NCBI GenBank assembly: GCA_023449855.1
Contig: JAEXHR010000096.1
Span: 1-28,319, forward strand
Length of the DNA: 28,319 nucleotides
Reading direction: 5' to 3'
From: Pseudomonadota bacterium
GTDB taxonomy: Bacteria; Pseudomonadota; Alphaproteobacteria; Rhizobiales; Xanthobacteraceae
In this document: positions 13,323-21,371 of the stretch, piece after piece
Position numbering within the stretch: position 1 is the first letter of the stretch
How the letters are laid out: each line of letters starts with the position of its first letter
Made by a program: the position numbers and the translations under genes
Notes under the pieces: model-generated
Databases searched by the model: none
Seen by the model: only the letters and a program-made list of their open reading frames with translations
What the model was told of the DNA's origin: nothing

Positions 13323-16058
13323 ATGGATGATCTTCTCCGCGAGTTCCTGACGGAAACCAACGAAAGTCTGGACACGGTTGACAACCAGCTTGTCCGTTTC
13401 GAACAGGATCCGAATAACGCGAAAATTCTCGATAATATTTTTCGTCTTGTTCATACGATCAAGGGGACCTGCGGCTTCCTTGGCCTGCCTCGTTTGGAGG
13501 CGCTGGCTCACGCTGCCGAAACGCTCATGGGTAAATTCCGCGACGGGATGCCCGTGACGGGAGAAGCGGTGACGCTCATCCTGACCACCATCGATCGCAT
13601 TAAGGACATCCTTGGCCAGCTCGAGGCGACTGAAGCCGAGCCGGAAGGTGTCGATCAGGATCTCATCGACGAACTTCATCACATGGTCGAACGGGGCATG
13701 GAAGCGATGAACAACCCGGCCCCATCCATCGCACCGGAAGTTGCGCCCGCACCCGTCGTGGAATCGCCGCCGCTGGTGGTGCAGACGCTGGAGCGCGAGC
13801 TGCGTCCGGGCGAAGTCTCGCTCGACGAACTGGAGCGCGCTTTCCAGGAAACCGAAACTGAATTGCATCCGGTGATCGCCGCTCCGGCGCCCGTGGCTGC
13901 CGTGGTCGCCCCTGCCGCAGCACCGGTCGCCGAGACCAAGCCTGTCGCTAAGCCTGAGCCCAAGCCGGCCGCCAAGAAGACCGCTGTCGAGGTCGAGCAT
14001 CCGGAGGCCGACAAGGTCGCCAATCAATCGATCCGCGTCAATGTCGATACGCTCGAACATCTGATGACAATGGTCTCGGAGCTGGTGCTGACCCGCAACC
14101 AGCTGCTCGAAATCAGCCGTCGTCACGAAGACACCGAATTCAAGGTGCCGCTGCAGCGCCTGTCCACCGTGACGGCCGAGCTGCAGGACGGCGTCATGAA
14201 GACGCGCATGCAGCCGATCGGCAATGCCTGGCAGAAGCTGCCGCGTATCGTCCGCGATCTCGCCGGCGAACTCGGCAAGCAGATCGAACTCGAAATGCAC
14301 GGCGCCGACACCGAACTCGACCGTCAGGTGCTCGACCTCATCAAGGATCCGCTGACGCACATGGTGCGCAACTCGGCGGATCACGGTCTTGAAACCCCGG
14401 CCGAACGCGCTGCGAGCGGCAAGCCCGAGCAGGGTACGATCCGTCTTTCCGCGTATCATGAAGGCGGTCACATCCTGATCTGCATCGCCGACAATGGCCG
14501 CGGTCTGAACACCGAGCGCATCAAGGCGAAGGCGATCCAGAACGGTCTGGCCACCGAATCCGACATCGAAAAGATGTCGGAAGCGCAGATCCACAAGTTC
14601 ATCTTCGCGCCAGGCTTCTCGACTGCGGCTGCCGTCACCAGCGTTTCCGGCCGCGGCGTCGGCATGGACGTGGTGCGCACCAACATCGATCAGATCGGCG
14701 GCACCATCGACATCAAGTCGGTGGCCGGCGAAGGCTCCAGCGTCACCATCAAGATCCCGCTGACGCTCGCGATCGTCTCTGCGCTGATCGTCGAAGCCGG
14801 TGGGGATCGTTTCGCGATCCCGCAGCTCGCGGTCGTCGAACTGGTGCGCGCGCGCGCCAATTCCGAACATCGCATCGAGCGCATCAAGGAGACCCCGGTT
14901 CTCCGCCTGCGTAACAAGCTGCTGCCGCTGATGCATCTGAAGAAGCTGCTGCAGATCGACGATGGCTCGTCGGCCGATCCCGAAAACGGCTTCATCGTCG
15001 TCACGCAAGTCGGCAACCAGACCTTCGGTATCGTGGTCGATGGCGTCTTCCACACGGAAGAAATCGTCGTCAAGCCGATGTCCACCAAGCTGCGCCACAT
15101 CAACATGTTCTCGGGCAACACCATTCTCGGTGACGGCGCGGTGATCATGATCATCGATCCCAACGGCATCGCGCAGGAACTCGGCGCGCAGGCCTCCAAT
15201 CTCGGCGAGATCGCTGACGAACACGCCGCGGCCCGCGCGCTCGGCGCCGAGCAGCTCACCTCGCTGCTGGTGTTCCGCGCCGGCTCGTCGCAGCCGAAGG
15301 CCGTGCCGCTCGGTCTCGTCACCCGTCTGGAAGAGGTCGGTGTCGACAAGATCGAACTGTCGAATGGCCGCTACATGGTCCAGTACCGTGAGCAATTGAT
15401 GCCGCTGGTGCAGATGGAAAACGTCGCCGTCCGCACCTCTGGCACCCAGCCGATCCTGGTGTTCGCCGACGACGGCCGTTCCATGGGCCTCGTGGTCGAT
15501 GAGATCGTCGATATCGTCGAAGAGCGCCTGCATATCGAAGTCGCCTCGAGCCGCGACGGCATTCTCGGCTCGGCGGTGATCAAGGGTCTCGCGACTGAAG
15601 TCATCGATGTCGGTCACTTCCTGCCGCAGGCCTTTGCTGACTGGTTCTCGCGCAAGGAGATGCGGGTGTCGTCCACGGCCCAGTCGGTGCTGCTGGTCGA
15701 TGACAGCGCGTTCTTCCGCAACATGTTGTCGCCGGTTCTCAAGGCTGCCGGCTACAAGGTGCGCACCGCGACCAACGCTCATGAAGGTCTCACCGTTCTG
15801 CGGTCCGGCCAGGAATTCGATGTTATCCTCACCGACATCGAGATGCCCGACATGAACGGCTTCGAATTCGCCGAAACCATCCGCGCGGATCAGAAGCACG
15901 GCCAGACGCCGATCATCGCGCTTTCCGCGATGATCTCGCCGGCCGCTATCGAGCGCGGTCGTCAGGCCGGCTTCCACGACTATGTCGCCAAGTTCGATCG
16001 GCCCGGCCTGATTGCCGCGCTGAAGGAACAGACGGCTGACGTGCAGCAGGCGGCTTAA
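13323..16058 (+). CDS. cheA: chemotaxis histidine kinase CheA with two CheW domains and a receiver
   Basis: The 911-residue kinase couples chemoreceptors to CheY and CheB. Domains in order: an Hpt (P1) domain with phosphorylated His44 in RLVHTIKGTCGF; a Pro/Ala-rich linker (about 131-225); a dimerisation helix pair (about 232-300); and an ATPase domain with N-box THMVRNSADHG (345-355), G1 ADNGRGL (389-395) and G2 GRGVGMDVV (443-451). A CheW-like domain follows (about 478-620), then a second one (about 645-775). A C-terminal receiver has the acidic pair Asp793/Asp794, phospho-acceptor Asp838 in LTDIEMPDM and Lys890. No clear P2 CheY-binding domain is visible. The start follows GAAGG. It heads the cheA-cheW-cheY unit, with cheW 12 bp behind. 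Confidence 0.96.
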   Translation: MDDLLREFLTETNESLDTVDNQLVRFEQDPNNAKILDNIFRLVHTIKGTCGFLGLPRLEALAHAAETLMGKFRDGMPVTGEAVTLILTTIDRIKDILGQLEATEAEPEGVDQDLIDELHHMVERGMEAMNNPAPSIAPEVAPAPVVESPPLVVQTLERELRPGEVSLDELERAFQETETELHPVIAAPAPVAAVVAPAAAPVAETKPVAKPEPKPAAKKTAVEVEHPEADKVANQSIRVNVDTLEHLMTMVSELVLTRNQLLEISRRHEDTEFKVPLQRLSTVTAELQDGVMKTRMQPIGNAWQKLPRIVRDLAGELGKQIELEMHGADTELDRQVLDLIKDPLTHMVRNSADHGLETPAERAASGKPEQGTIRLSAYHEGGHILICIADNGRGLNTERIKAKAIQNGLATESDIEKMSEAQIHKFIFAPGFSTAAAVTSVSGRGVGMDVVRTNIDQIGGTIDIKSVAGEGSSVTIKIPLTLAIVSALIVEAGGDRFAIPQLAVVELVRARANSEHRIERIKETPVLRLRNKLLPLMHLKKLLQIDDGSSADPENGFIVVTQVGNQTFGIVVDGVFHTEEIVVKPMSTKLRHINMFSGNTILGDGAVIMIIDPNGIAQELGAQASNLGEIADEHAAARALGAEQLTSLLVFRAGSSQPKAVPLGLVTRLEEVGVDKIELSNGRYMVQYREQLMPLVQMENVAVRTSGTQPILVFADDGRSMGLVVDEIVDIVEERLHIEVASSRDGILGSAVIKGLATEVIDVGHFLPQAFADWFSRKEMRVSSTAQSVLLVDDSAFFRNMLSPVLKAAGYKVRTATNAHEGLTVLRSGQEFDVILTDIEMPDMNGFEFAETIRADQKHGQTPIIALSAMISPAAIERGRQAGFHDYVAKFDRPGLIAALKEQTADVQQAA

Positions 16059-16070
16059 GGGGATAACGAC

Positions 16071-16550
16071 ATGACCACCACCACGAACGTGACCCACACC
16101 GCCGACGGCACCGTCACCGAATACGTCACCACCATGATCGGCGGGCAGCTGTTCGGCATGCCGATCTCGCGCGTGCAGGACGTCTTCATGCCGGAGCGTT
16201 TGACTCGCGTGCCGCTTGCCTCCAGCGACGTCGCCGGCGTGCTCAATCTGCGCGGCCGTATCGTCACTGCGATCGACATGCGCTCGCGTCTCGGCCTGCC
16301 GAAGAATGCCGACGGCAAGCCGCCGATGGCGGTTGGCGTCGAGCTGCGCGGCGAGTCTTATGGACTGTTAATCGACTCCATCGGTGAAGTTCTCAAGCTC
16401 GCCGACGAGAACCGTGAAGTGAACCCTGTTAATCTCGATCCGCGCATGGCGAAGATGGCCGACGGCGTTCATCGCCTCGATGGCCAGCTGATGGTCGTGC
16501 TCGACGTCGATCGCGTGCTCGAAATTCCGACTGACAAGCTGGCCGCCTAG
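16071..16550 (+). CDS. cheW: chemotaxis adaptor CheW
   Basis: This 159-residue adaptor links receptors to CheA at the cell membrane. It has the full CheW fold: EYVTTMIGGQLFGMPISRVQDVF at the N-terminus, then the signature DVAGVLNLRGRIVTAIDMRSRLGL, and YGLLIDSIGEVLKL further on. A Thr/Asn-rich N-terminal tail of about 15 residues is slightly long for the family. It starts 12 bp after cheA, behind AGGGGATAA, so the two are co-transcribed. The stop codon overlaps the first base of the palindromic repeat at 16550-16599, which separates it from cheY. Confidence 0.95.
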   Translation: MTTTTNVTHTADGTVTEYVTTMIGGQLFGMPISRVQDVFMPERLTRVPLASSDVAGVLNLRGRIVTAIDMRSRLGLPKNADGKPPMAVGVELRGESYGLLIDSIGEVLKLADENREVNPVNLDPRMAKMADGVHRLDGQLMVVLDVDRVLEIPTDKLAA

Positions 16551-16599
16551 AGCAAAATCCCGAAAAGCAGCGACCGCTTTTCGGGATTGGATCATGCTC
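16550..16599. repeat. palindromic intergenic repeat (Bradyrhizobium-type GAGCA...TGCTC)
   Basis: The element is bounded by GAGCA and TGCTC. It has a perfect 13-bp stem (AATCCCGAAAAGC 16556-16568 with GCTTTTCGGGATT 16576-16588) and a 7-base loop. I recognise it as one of the abundant palindromic repeats of Bradyrhizobium and relatives. It begins in the cheW stop codon and forms an mRNA hairpin between cheW and cheY. Confidence 0.75.
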
Positions 16600-16675
16600 A
16601 AACAAAGGTTTGGCAACTGGACGATCCCGTCCGCGGAGGAAGTGTCTCGTCAGGGACATGAAAAGTGAGGCTCAC

Positions 16676-17041
<366 letters not shown>

Positions 17042-17046
17042 TTTTT

Positions 17047-17086
17047 CGCGTCGGTGCCGGACTCCGGTACCGGCGCGATTCTTTTT
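17047..17086 (+). terminator. intrinsic terminator after cheY
   Basis: A CGCG clamp (17047-17050 with 17074-17077) encloses an 8-bp stem (GGTGCCGG 17053-17060 with CCGGTACC 17064-17071, one G-T pair). ATTCTTTTTAG follows. It separates cheA-cheW-cheY from cheB-cheR. Confidence 0.85.
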
Positions 17087-17142
17087 AGTTAATGCCTTTG
17101 TGTTCAAGTGCATTTGTTGTGTCTGTTGCGTCTGGTGAGTTG

Positions 17143-18306
17143 ATGAGTGTTGCTGTGATGAGTTCGGCTGCAGCCGATTCGCGTTATGAACCGTTGCGCG
17201 TCATGGTGGTGGATGACTCGGTGGTCATCCGCGGTCTGATCTCGCGATGGATCGACGCTGAGCCGGATATGACGGTGGTCGGCTCGCTGCGCACCGGTCT
17301 CGATGCGGTCAATCAGGTCGAGCGCATCAGCCCCGACGTGGCTATTCTTGATATCGAAATGCCGGATCTCGACGGCATCTCGGCGTTGCCGCAGCTCTTG
17401 GCCAAGAAGCGCAATCTGATCGTCATCATGGCCTCGACGCTGACCCGCCGCAACGCGGAGATCAGCTTCAAGGCGATGTCGCTCGGTGCGGCCGACTACA
17501 TTCCGAAGCCGGAAAGCACACGCGAAATCTCCGCAGCCGATGTCTTCAAGCACGATATCCTGCAGAAGATCCGCAGCCTCGGTGCCCGCGTTCGGCGCCT
17601 GAAATCCGTGGCAAGTCCCTCGATCGCTCCGACGACGCAAGCAGCTGCAACGCCCGCTGCGCGTCCTGCGCCGGTCGTTGCTGCACCGTCCAAGCTGGTG
17701 ACTCGTCCGTTCAGCCCGAGCATGCCGCGTGCGCTGTTGATCGGTTCCTCGACTGGCGGTCCGCAGGCTCTGATGGCGCTGGTGGCCGAGATCGGTTCGG
17801 TCATCGACCGCGTGCCGGTGCTGATCACCCAGCATATGCCTCCGACCTTCACCACTATTCTCGCCGAGCATCTCGCCCGCGCCAGCAAGCGGCCGGCACA
17901 TGAGGGTATCGAAGGCGAACCCGTCAAAGCCGGCACGATCTATCTCGCGCCGGGCGGCAAGCACATGCGGGCGGCAAAGCAGGGCGCCAACATCGTCATC
18001 GCGCTCGATGACGGCCCGCCGGTGAATTTCTGCAAGCCTGCGGTGGATCCGCTGTTCACCTCCGGCATCGATGTCTGGCAGGGCGGCGTGCTCGCCGTCG
18101 TGCTTACCGGCATGGGCTCGGATGGCATGCGCGGCGGCAAGGAAGTCGTCGCCGCCGGGGGCAATGTGATTGCGCAGGACGAAGCCACCAGCGTCGTCTG
18201 GGGCATGCCCGGCGCTGCCGCCAATGCCGGAATCTGCTCCGCCATTCTGCCGCTCAATCAGATCGGTGCGAAAATCACCCGCTTGTTCTCTGGAGATCGT
18301 TCATGA
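17143..18306 (+). CDS. cheB: chemoreceptor methylesterase/deamidase CheB
   Basis: The 387-residue protein resets chemoreceptors by removing methyl groups. The receiver domain (about 18-140) has phospho-acceptor Asp70 in ILDIEMPDLDG and Lys122 in YIPKPE. A Pro/Ala linker (about 155-195) precedes the esterase domain, with catalytic Ser203 in IGSSTGGPQ, His231 in ITQHMPP and Asp327 in TGMGSDGM. The ATG at 17143 follows GGTGAG. An upstream ATG at 17092 falls just past the cheY terminator and lacks a ribosome-binding site, and an ATG at 17158 is also possible. Its stop overlaps the cheR start (ATGA), so the pair is translationally coupled. Confidence 0.95.
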   Translation: MSVAVMSSAAADSRYEPLRVMVVDDSVVIRGLISRWIDAEPDMTVVGSLRTGLDAVNQVERISPDVAILDIEMPDLDGISALPQLLAKKRNLIVIMASTLTRRNAEISFKAMSLGAADYIPKPESTREISAADVFKHDILQKIRSLGARVRRLKSVASPSIAPTTQAAATPAARPAPVVAAPSKLVTRPFSPSMPRALLIGSSTGGPQALMALVAEIGSVIDRVPVLITQHMPPTFTTILAEHLARASKRPAHEGIEGEPVKAGTIYLAPGGKHMRAAKQGANIVIALDDGPPVNFCKPAVDPLFTSGIDVWQGGVLAVVLTGMGSDGMRGGKEVVAAGGNVIAQDEATSVVWGMPGAAANAGICSAILPLNQIGAKITRLFSGDRS

Positions 18307-19181
18307 CGCCTGCCGATTACGATTTCCTCCGTAAGTTCCTGAAGGAAAAGTCCGGCCTCGATCTGTCGGCGGACAAGCAATACCTGGTCGAAAGCCGCTT
18401 GGTGCCGCTGGCCCGCAAGGCCAATCTGAACGGCATCGATGATCTCGTTCAGAAGATCAAGAACGGCAATTCGGCGCTCGGCGCCGAAGTAGTCGAAGCC
18501 ATGACCACCAATGAGACTTTCTTCTTCCGCGACAAGATGCCGTTCGATCATCTGCGCGACGTCGTGCTGCCGGAAATGATCCAGGCGCGTAGCGCTCGCC
18601 GCAGCCTGCGCATCTGGTGCGCCGCCGCCTCGACGGGGCAGGAGCCTTATTCGATTGCCATGGTGATCAAGGAGATGAGCGCGCAGCTCTCCGGCTGGCG
18701 CATCGAGATCATCGGCACCGACATCTCCCAGCAGGTGCTGGAGAAGTCCAAGGCCGGCATCTACACCCAGTTCGAAGTGCAGCGCGGCCTGCCGATCCAG
18801 CTGCTGGTGAAGTACTTCAAGCAGATTGGCGACATGTGGCAGATTGCGCCTGAACTGCGCGCGATGATTCAGTACAAGCCGCTGAACCTGCTGACCGACT
18901 TCTCGCATCTCGGCAAGTTCGACATCATCTTCTGCCGCAACGTGCTGATCTATTTCGATCAGGAGATGAAGACGCAGATTTTCGGCCGACTCGCCAAATG
19001 CATGGAGCCCGACGGCTTCCTCGCGCTCGGCGCTGCCGAGACAGTGGTGGGCCTCACCGACGCGTTCAAGCCGCATGCCGACAAGCGCGGTCTGTATCGC
19101 CCGACCGCGATGCGCGCCGCTCCGTCGATCGTGCCGCCAATGGCGCCGATGGGTCTGAAGACCGCGATGCCCGCGCGATAA
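18303..19181 (+). CDS. cheR: chemoreceptor methyltransferase CheR
   Basis: The 292-residue protein transfers methyl groups from S-adenosylmethionine to receptor glutamates, opposing CheB. It has the N-terminal helical domain (DYDFLRKFLKEKSGLDLS), TTNETFFFRD, the SAM-binding WCAAASTGQEPYS and the conserved CRNVLIYFD. A Pro/Met-rich tail of about 20 residues (SIVPPMAPMG) extends past the usual end. The start overlaps the cheB stop by four bases. It is convergent with the GSP-synthase-like gene. A hairpin covers both stop codons. Confidence 0.95.
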   Translation: MTPADYDFLRKFLKEKSGLDLSADKQYLVESRLVPLARKANLNGIDDLVQKIKNGNSALGAEVVEAMTTNETFFFRDKMPFDHLRDVVLPEMIQARSARRSLRIWCAAASTGQEPYSIAMVIKEMSAQLSGWRIEIIGTDISQQVLEKSKAGIYTQFEVQRGLPIQLLVKYFKQIGDMWQIAPELRAMIQYKPLNLLTDFSHLGKFDIIFCRNVLIYFDQEMKTQIFGRLAKCMEPDGFLALGAAETVVGLTDAFKPHADKRGLYRPTAMRAAPSIVPPMAPMGLKTAMPAR

Positions 19182-19189
19182 GCGCGGGC
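19169..19189. terminator. hairpin spanning two convergent stop codons
   Basis: GCCCGCGC (19169-19176) pairs perfectly with GCGCGGGC (19182-19189) around GATAA, which includes the cheR stop. The right arm touches the stop of the minus-strand gene. No U-run follows on either strand, so it is not a classic terminator. It may instead block RNA decay from the 3' ends. Confidence 0.45.
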
Positions 19190-20346
19190 TACAAAATCGC
19201 GTGCGGCACGAACCGTGACGTATTACCCGTGATCGGGGTCTCGTCCTCGCGGATCGAGAGGCCGCACGGCGTCTCGTCCACCAGCCAGCTGCCGATCACC
19301 GGATAGTTGCCGGAAAAGTTCGGCAGCGGCATCAGCATCTGCCGGACATAACCTTCCTCGCCATAGGGGCCGGGCTGCGCATCGATGGCGTTGCCGCCGC
19401 TCACCAGCGCCACATTCGCGCCCTCACGCGAGTAGAGCGGCTTGCGCACATAAGAGGTGCCGAGTTCGCTCGCTGCCGGATCATCGTCGAACCAGGCCGG
19501 CAGCAGATTGGGGTGGTTCGGGAACATTGCCCAGAGCAGCGGCAGGATGCCCTTGTTGGACAGGATCGCCTTCCAGGGCGGCTCGATCCACCGCGTCGAT
19601 GCGCCCTTCAGCTTGCCGCCGAATTGCTCGCGGAACATCCATTCCCACGGATAGAGCTTGAACAGCAGCTCGATCGGCCGGTCGCTCAGATCGACGAAAT
19701 GGCCGGCATTGGTGTAGCCGATCTGCTTGACGTCGATCAGTTCCGGCGACAGTCCGCCTTGCTGCGCTACATCGGCGAGATATTGCACGGTGCCGCGATC
19801 CTCGGCGCTGTCCATGCCGGCGGCGAGATGCAGCTTCCTGCCGGTGCCGATCTTGCGCCAGGCCTCGATCAGTCGCTCATGCAGCGAGTTGTATTGATCC
19901 GCTCGCTTGGGCACGATCTGCCGTTCGATGGCCTGTTCGAGCCATGTCCATTGAAACACCGCGGCCTCGAACAGCGAGGTCGGCGTGTCCGCATTGTATT
20001 CGAGCAGTTTGGCTGGGCCCTTGCCGTCGAAGCAGAAATCGAAACGGCCATAGAGGCTCGGCTCGCGCCGCTCCCAGCTCGCTGCGATATAGGTCCAGTA
20101 GGCCTTCGGGATCTTCAAGAGCTGCAGATAGCGCTCGTCCTTCACGGCACGACCCACGAGTTCGCGGCACATCGCGTTGAGCTCCGCCGTCGGCGCCTCG
20201 ATCTGCTGCTCGATTTCATCGAGCGTGAAGGCGTAGTAAGCGCGTTCGTCCCAATAGCGCTCGCCGGCATCGGTGTGGAAGGCGAAGCCCATGGCGGCCG
20301 CCGTCGCCTGCCAGTCGTCGCGCTCGCTGCAAGTGATCCGCTGCAT
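19189..20346 (-). CDS. glutathionylspermidine-synthase-like ATP-grasp ligase (YgiC/YjfC type)
   Basis: The 385-residue protein is of the GSP_synth family (ATP-grasp), like the C-terminal half of E. coli Gss and the stand-alone YgiC/YjfC. Visible conserved parts are YGRFDF (99-104), LLEYNADTPTSLFEAA (114-129) with likely metal-binding residues, and VRKPLYSREGANV near the C-terminus. No amidase domain is present. The frame is open to 20598, but the ATG at 20346 fits the family N-terminus and shares its A with the TGA of the DUF1190 gene (TGATG), which means coupled translation. YgiC-type proteins have not been shown to make glutathionylspermidine, so the substrate is open. It is the last gene of a DUF350-DUF1190-ligase operon. 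Confidence 0.88.
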   Translation of the reverse strand: MQRITCSERDDWQATAAAMGFAFHTDAGERYWDERAYYAFTLDEIEQQIEAPTAELNAMCRELVGRAVKDERYLQLLKIPKAYWTYIAASWERREPSLYGRFDFCFDGKGPAKLLEYNADTPTSLFEAAVFQWTWLEQAIERQIVPKRADQYNSLHERLIEAWRKIGTGRKLHLAAGMDSAEDRGTVQYLADVAQQGGLSPELIDVKQIGYTNAGHFVDLSDRPIELLFKLYPWEWMFREQFGGKLKGASTRWIEPPWKAILSNKGILPLLWAMFPNHPNLLPAWFDDDPAASELGTSYVRKPLYSREGANVALVSGGNAIDAQPGPYGEEGYVRQMLMPLPNFSGNYPVIGSWLVDETPCGLSIREDETPITGNTSRFVPHAIL

Positions 20347-20756
20347 CAGCCGCCGCCGGAGAAATGTGAGGAGAATGAACCAAAGCCTCCGCGGTTCACG
20401 CTGCTCGACGATGTGCTGGCGATGCTGCTGCCTGAGGACGACGTACCGCTCATGAAGTTCGTTCGCGATGACGATGAACTGTTGCCGCTGCTCGAATAGC
20501 CGTGACCGCCGGAACCGGATGAGGACGACCATGACGAGCTGCGCTGCCGGCAATCCTGCTGCGGCTGTCCCGGCGCGATCACCTGGTTCGGATCGCAATT
20601 CTCATGCGGCATCAGCGCATAGGCGCCGCCGCCGACTGCCATCGTGCCCATCAGCAGTAATGCGATCTGGCTCGATCGCTTGCGCGATGTCGGCTCTTCA
20701 TAGGTCGCTGGCGGCGACTGGCGCTTGTTGAAGTTCTTCACGCTCTCGTCGGTCAT
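20346..20756 (-). CDS. DUF1190-like (YgiB/YjfM) Ser/Gly-rich membrane-anchored protein
   Basis: The 136-residue protein has a charged N-terminus (TSRKRSSQ), a hydrophobic segment (about 30-48, IALLLMGTMAVGGGAYALMP) and HENCDPNQ. A long low-complexity Ser/Gly tail ends in NRGGFGSFSSHFSGGG. The layout (membrane or signal segment, short Cys-containing part, Ser/Gly tail with terminal Gly/Phe repeats) and its place between DUF350 and a YgiC-like ligase match the YjfL-YjfM-YjfC arrangement of enterobacteria. The low-complexity sequence means the family call rests partly on context. It overlaps the upstream DUF350 gene by ATGA and the downstream ligase by TGATG. Function unknown. Confidence 0.72.
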   Translation of the reverse strand: MTDESVKNFNKRQSPPATYEEPTSRKRSSQIALLLMGTMAVGGGAYALMPHENCDPNQVIAPGQPQQDCRQRSSSWSSSSGSGGHGYSSSGNSSSSSRTNFMSGTSSSGSSIASTSSSSVNRGGFGSFSSHFSGGG

Positions 20757-21178
20757 GGCGAATAGACCATGGAGGCGGCATTGAGCACGCCGGCGGCGAG
20801 CGAGGCGAGGCCGAGCCAGAGCGCCGGAGCCATCTCGCCGGCCTGGATGCGATCCGACAGTTTGGGCACGGGAATCCGGAGAATGAAATAGACCGCGATC
20901 TGCACGATCAGTGCGATCACCGCCCAGATCAGGCAGTCGATGACATTGGCCGAGTGCACGATGGCACTCGCCACCGGCAACACGAAGCCGAGCAGGCTGA
21001 GGCCCAGCGCCAGCGAAGCCGGCGCACAATCGTTGCGGATCAGCGCGAACTCGTCATGCGCGGTCACGCGCATATAGACGAACAGATACAGCATCACGGC
21101 GACGATGCCGGTGCAGAAATAGACGAGGAACGCCGGCAGCCCGGCCAGAGATTGCAGCAGCATCGGTGATGTCAACAT
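20753..21178 (-). CDS. DUF350-family four-helix membrane protein (YjfL-like)
   Basis: The protein has 141 residues from the ATG at 21178. Four predicted membrane helices can be read: AFLVYFCTGIVAVMLYLFVY, SLALGLSLLGFVLPVASAIV, VIDCLIWAVIALIVQIAVYF and ALWLGLASLAAGVLNAASMV. The polar AHDEFALIRNDCAPAS between the first two is typical of DUF350. No ribosome-binding site decides the start, so ATG at 21163 is an alternative. It is the first of three overlapping genes (DUF350, DUF1190, ligase) and is divergent from the PLD gene across 193 bp. Its membrane role is unknown. The recurrent gene trio suggests an envelope complex. Confidence 0.82.
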   Translation of the reverse strand: MLTSPMLLQSLAGLPAFLVYFCTGIVAVMLYLFVYMRVTAHDEFALIRNDCAPASLALGLSLLGFVLPVASAIVHSANVIDCLIWAVIALIVQIAVYFILRIPVPKLSDRIQAGEMAPALWLGLASLAAGVLNAASMVYSP

Positions 21179-21371
21179 TCGGTGGGGGCGGTTTCGGCTC
21201 CGCCATTCGTCGCACGATGTTGCGTTGCGGTTCAAATCCCTTGGTGAAATCTGGCAGCAAGATCGCTCGGGCAATTCCGATCGTCATTGACGATTGAGTG
21301 GCAAAACGTCGCACAGGCGTGCTACGGTCATGATGCAACTATAGGTATTTTGTCAAATCCTTGGGGGATCC

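Noticed and set aside
13239..16097. A 952-codon open frame on the minus strand opposite cheA
   Set aside because: It mirrors cheA almost exactly, has no ribosome-binding site, and its composition (His, Arg, Asp, Gly rich, no motifs) is that of a complementary-strand shadow in high-GC DNA. CheA motifs are intact on the plus strand.
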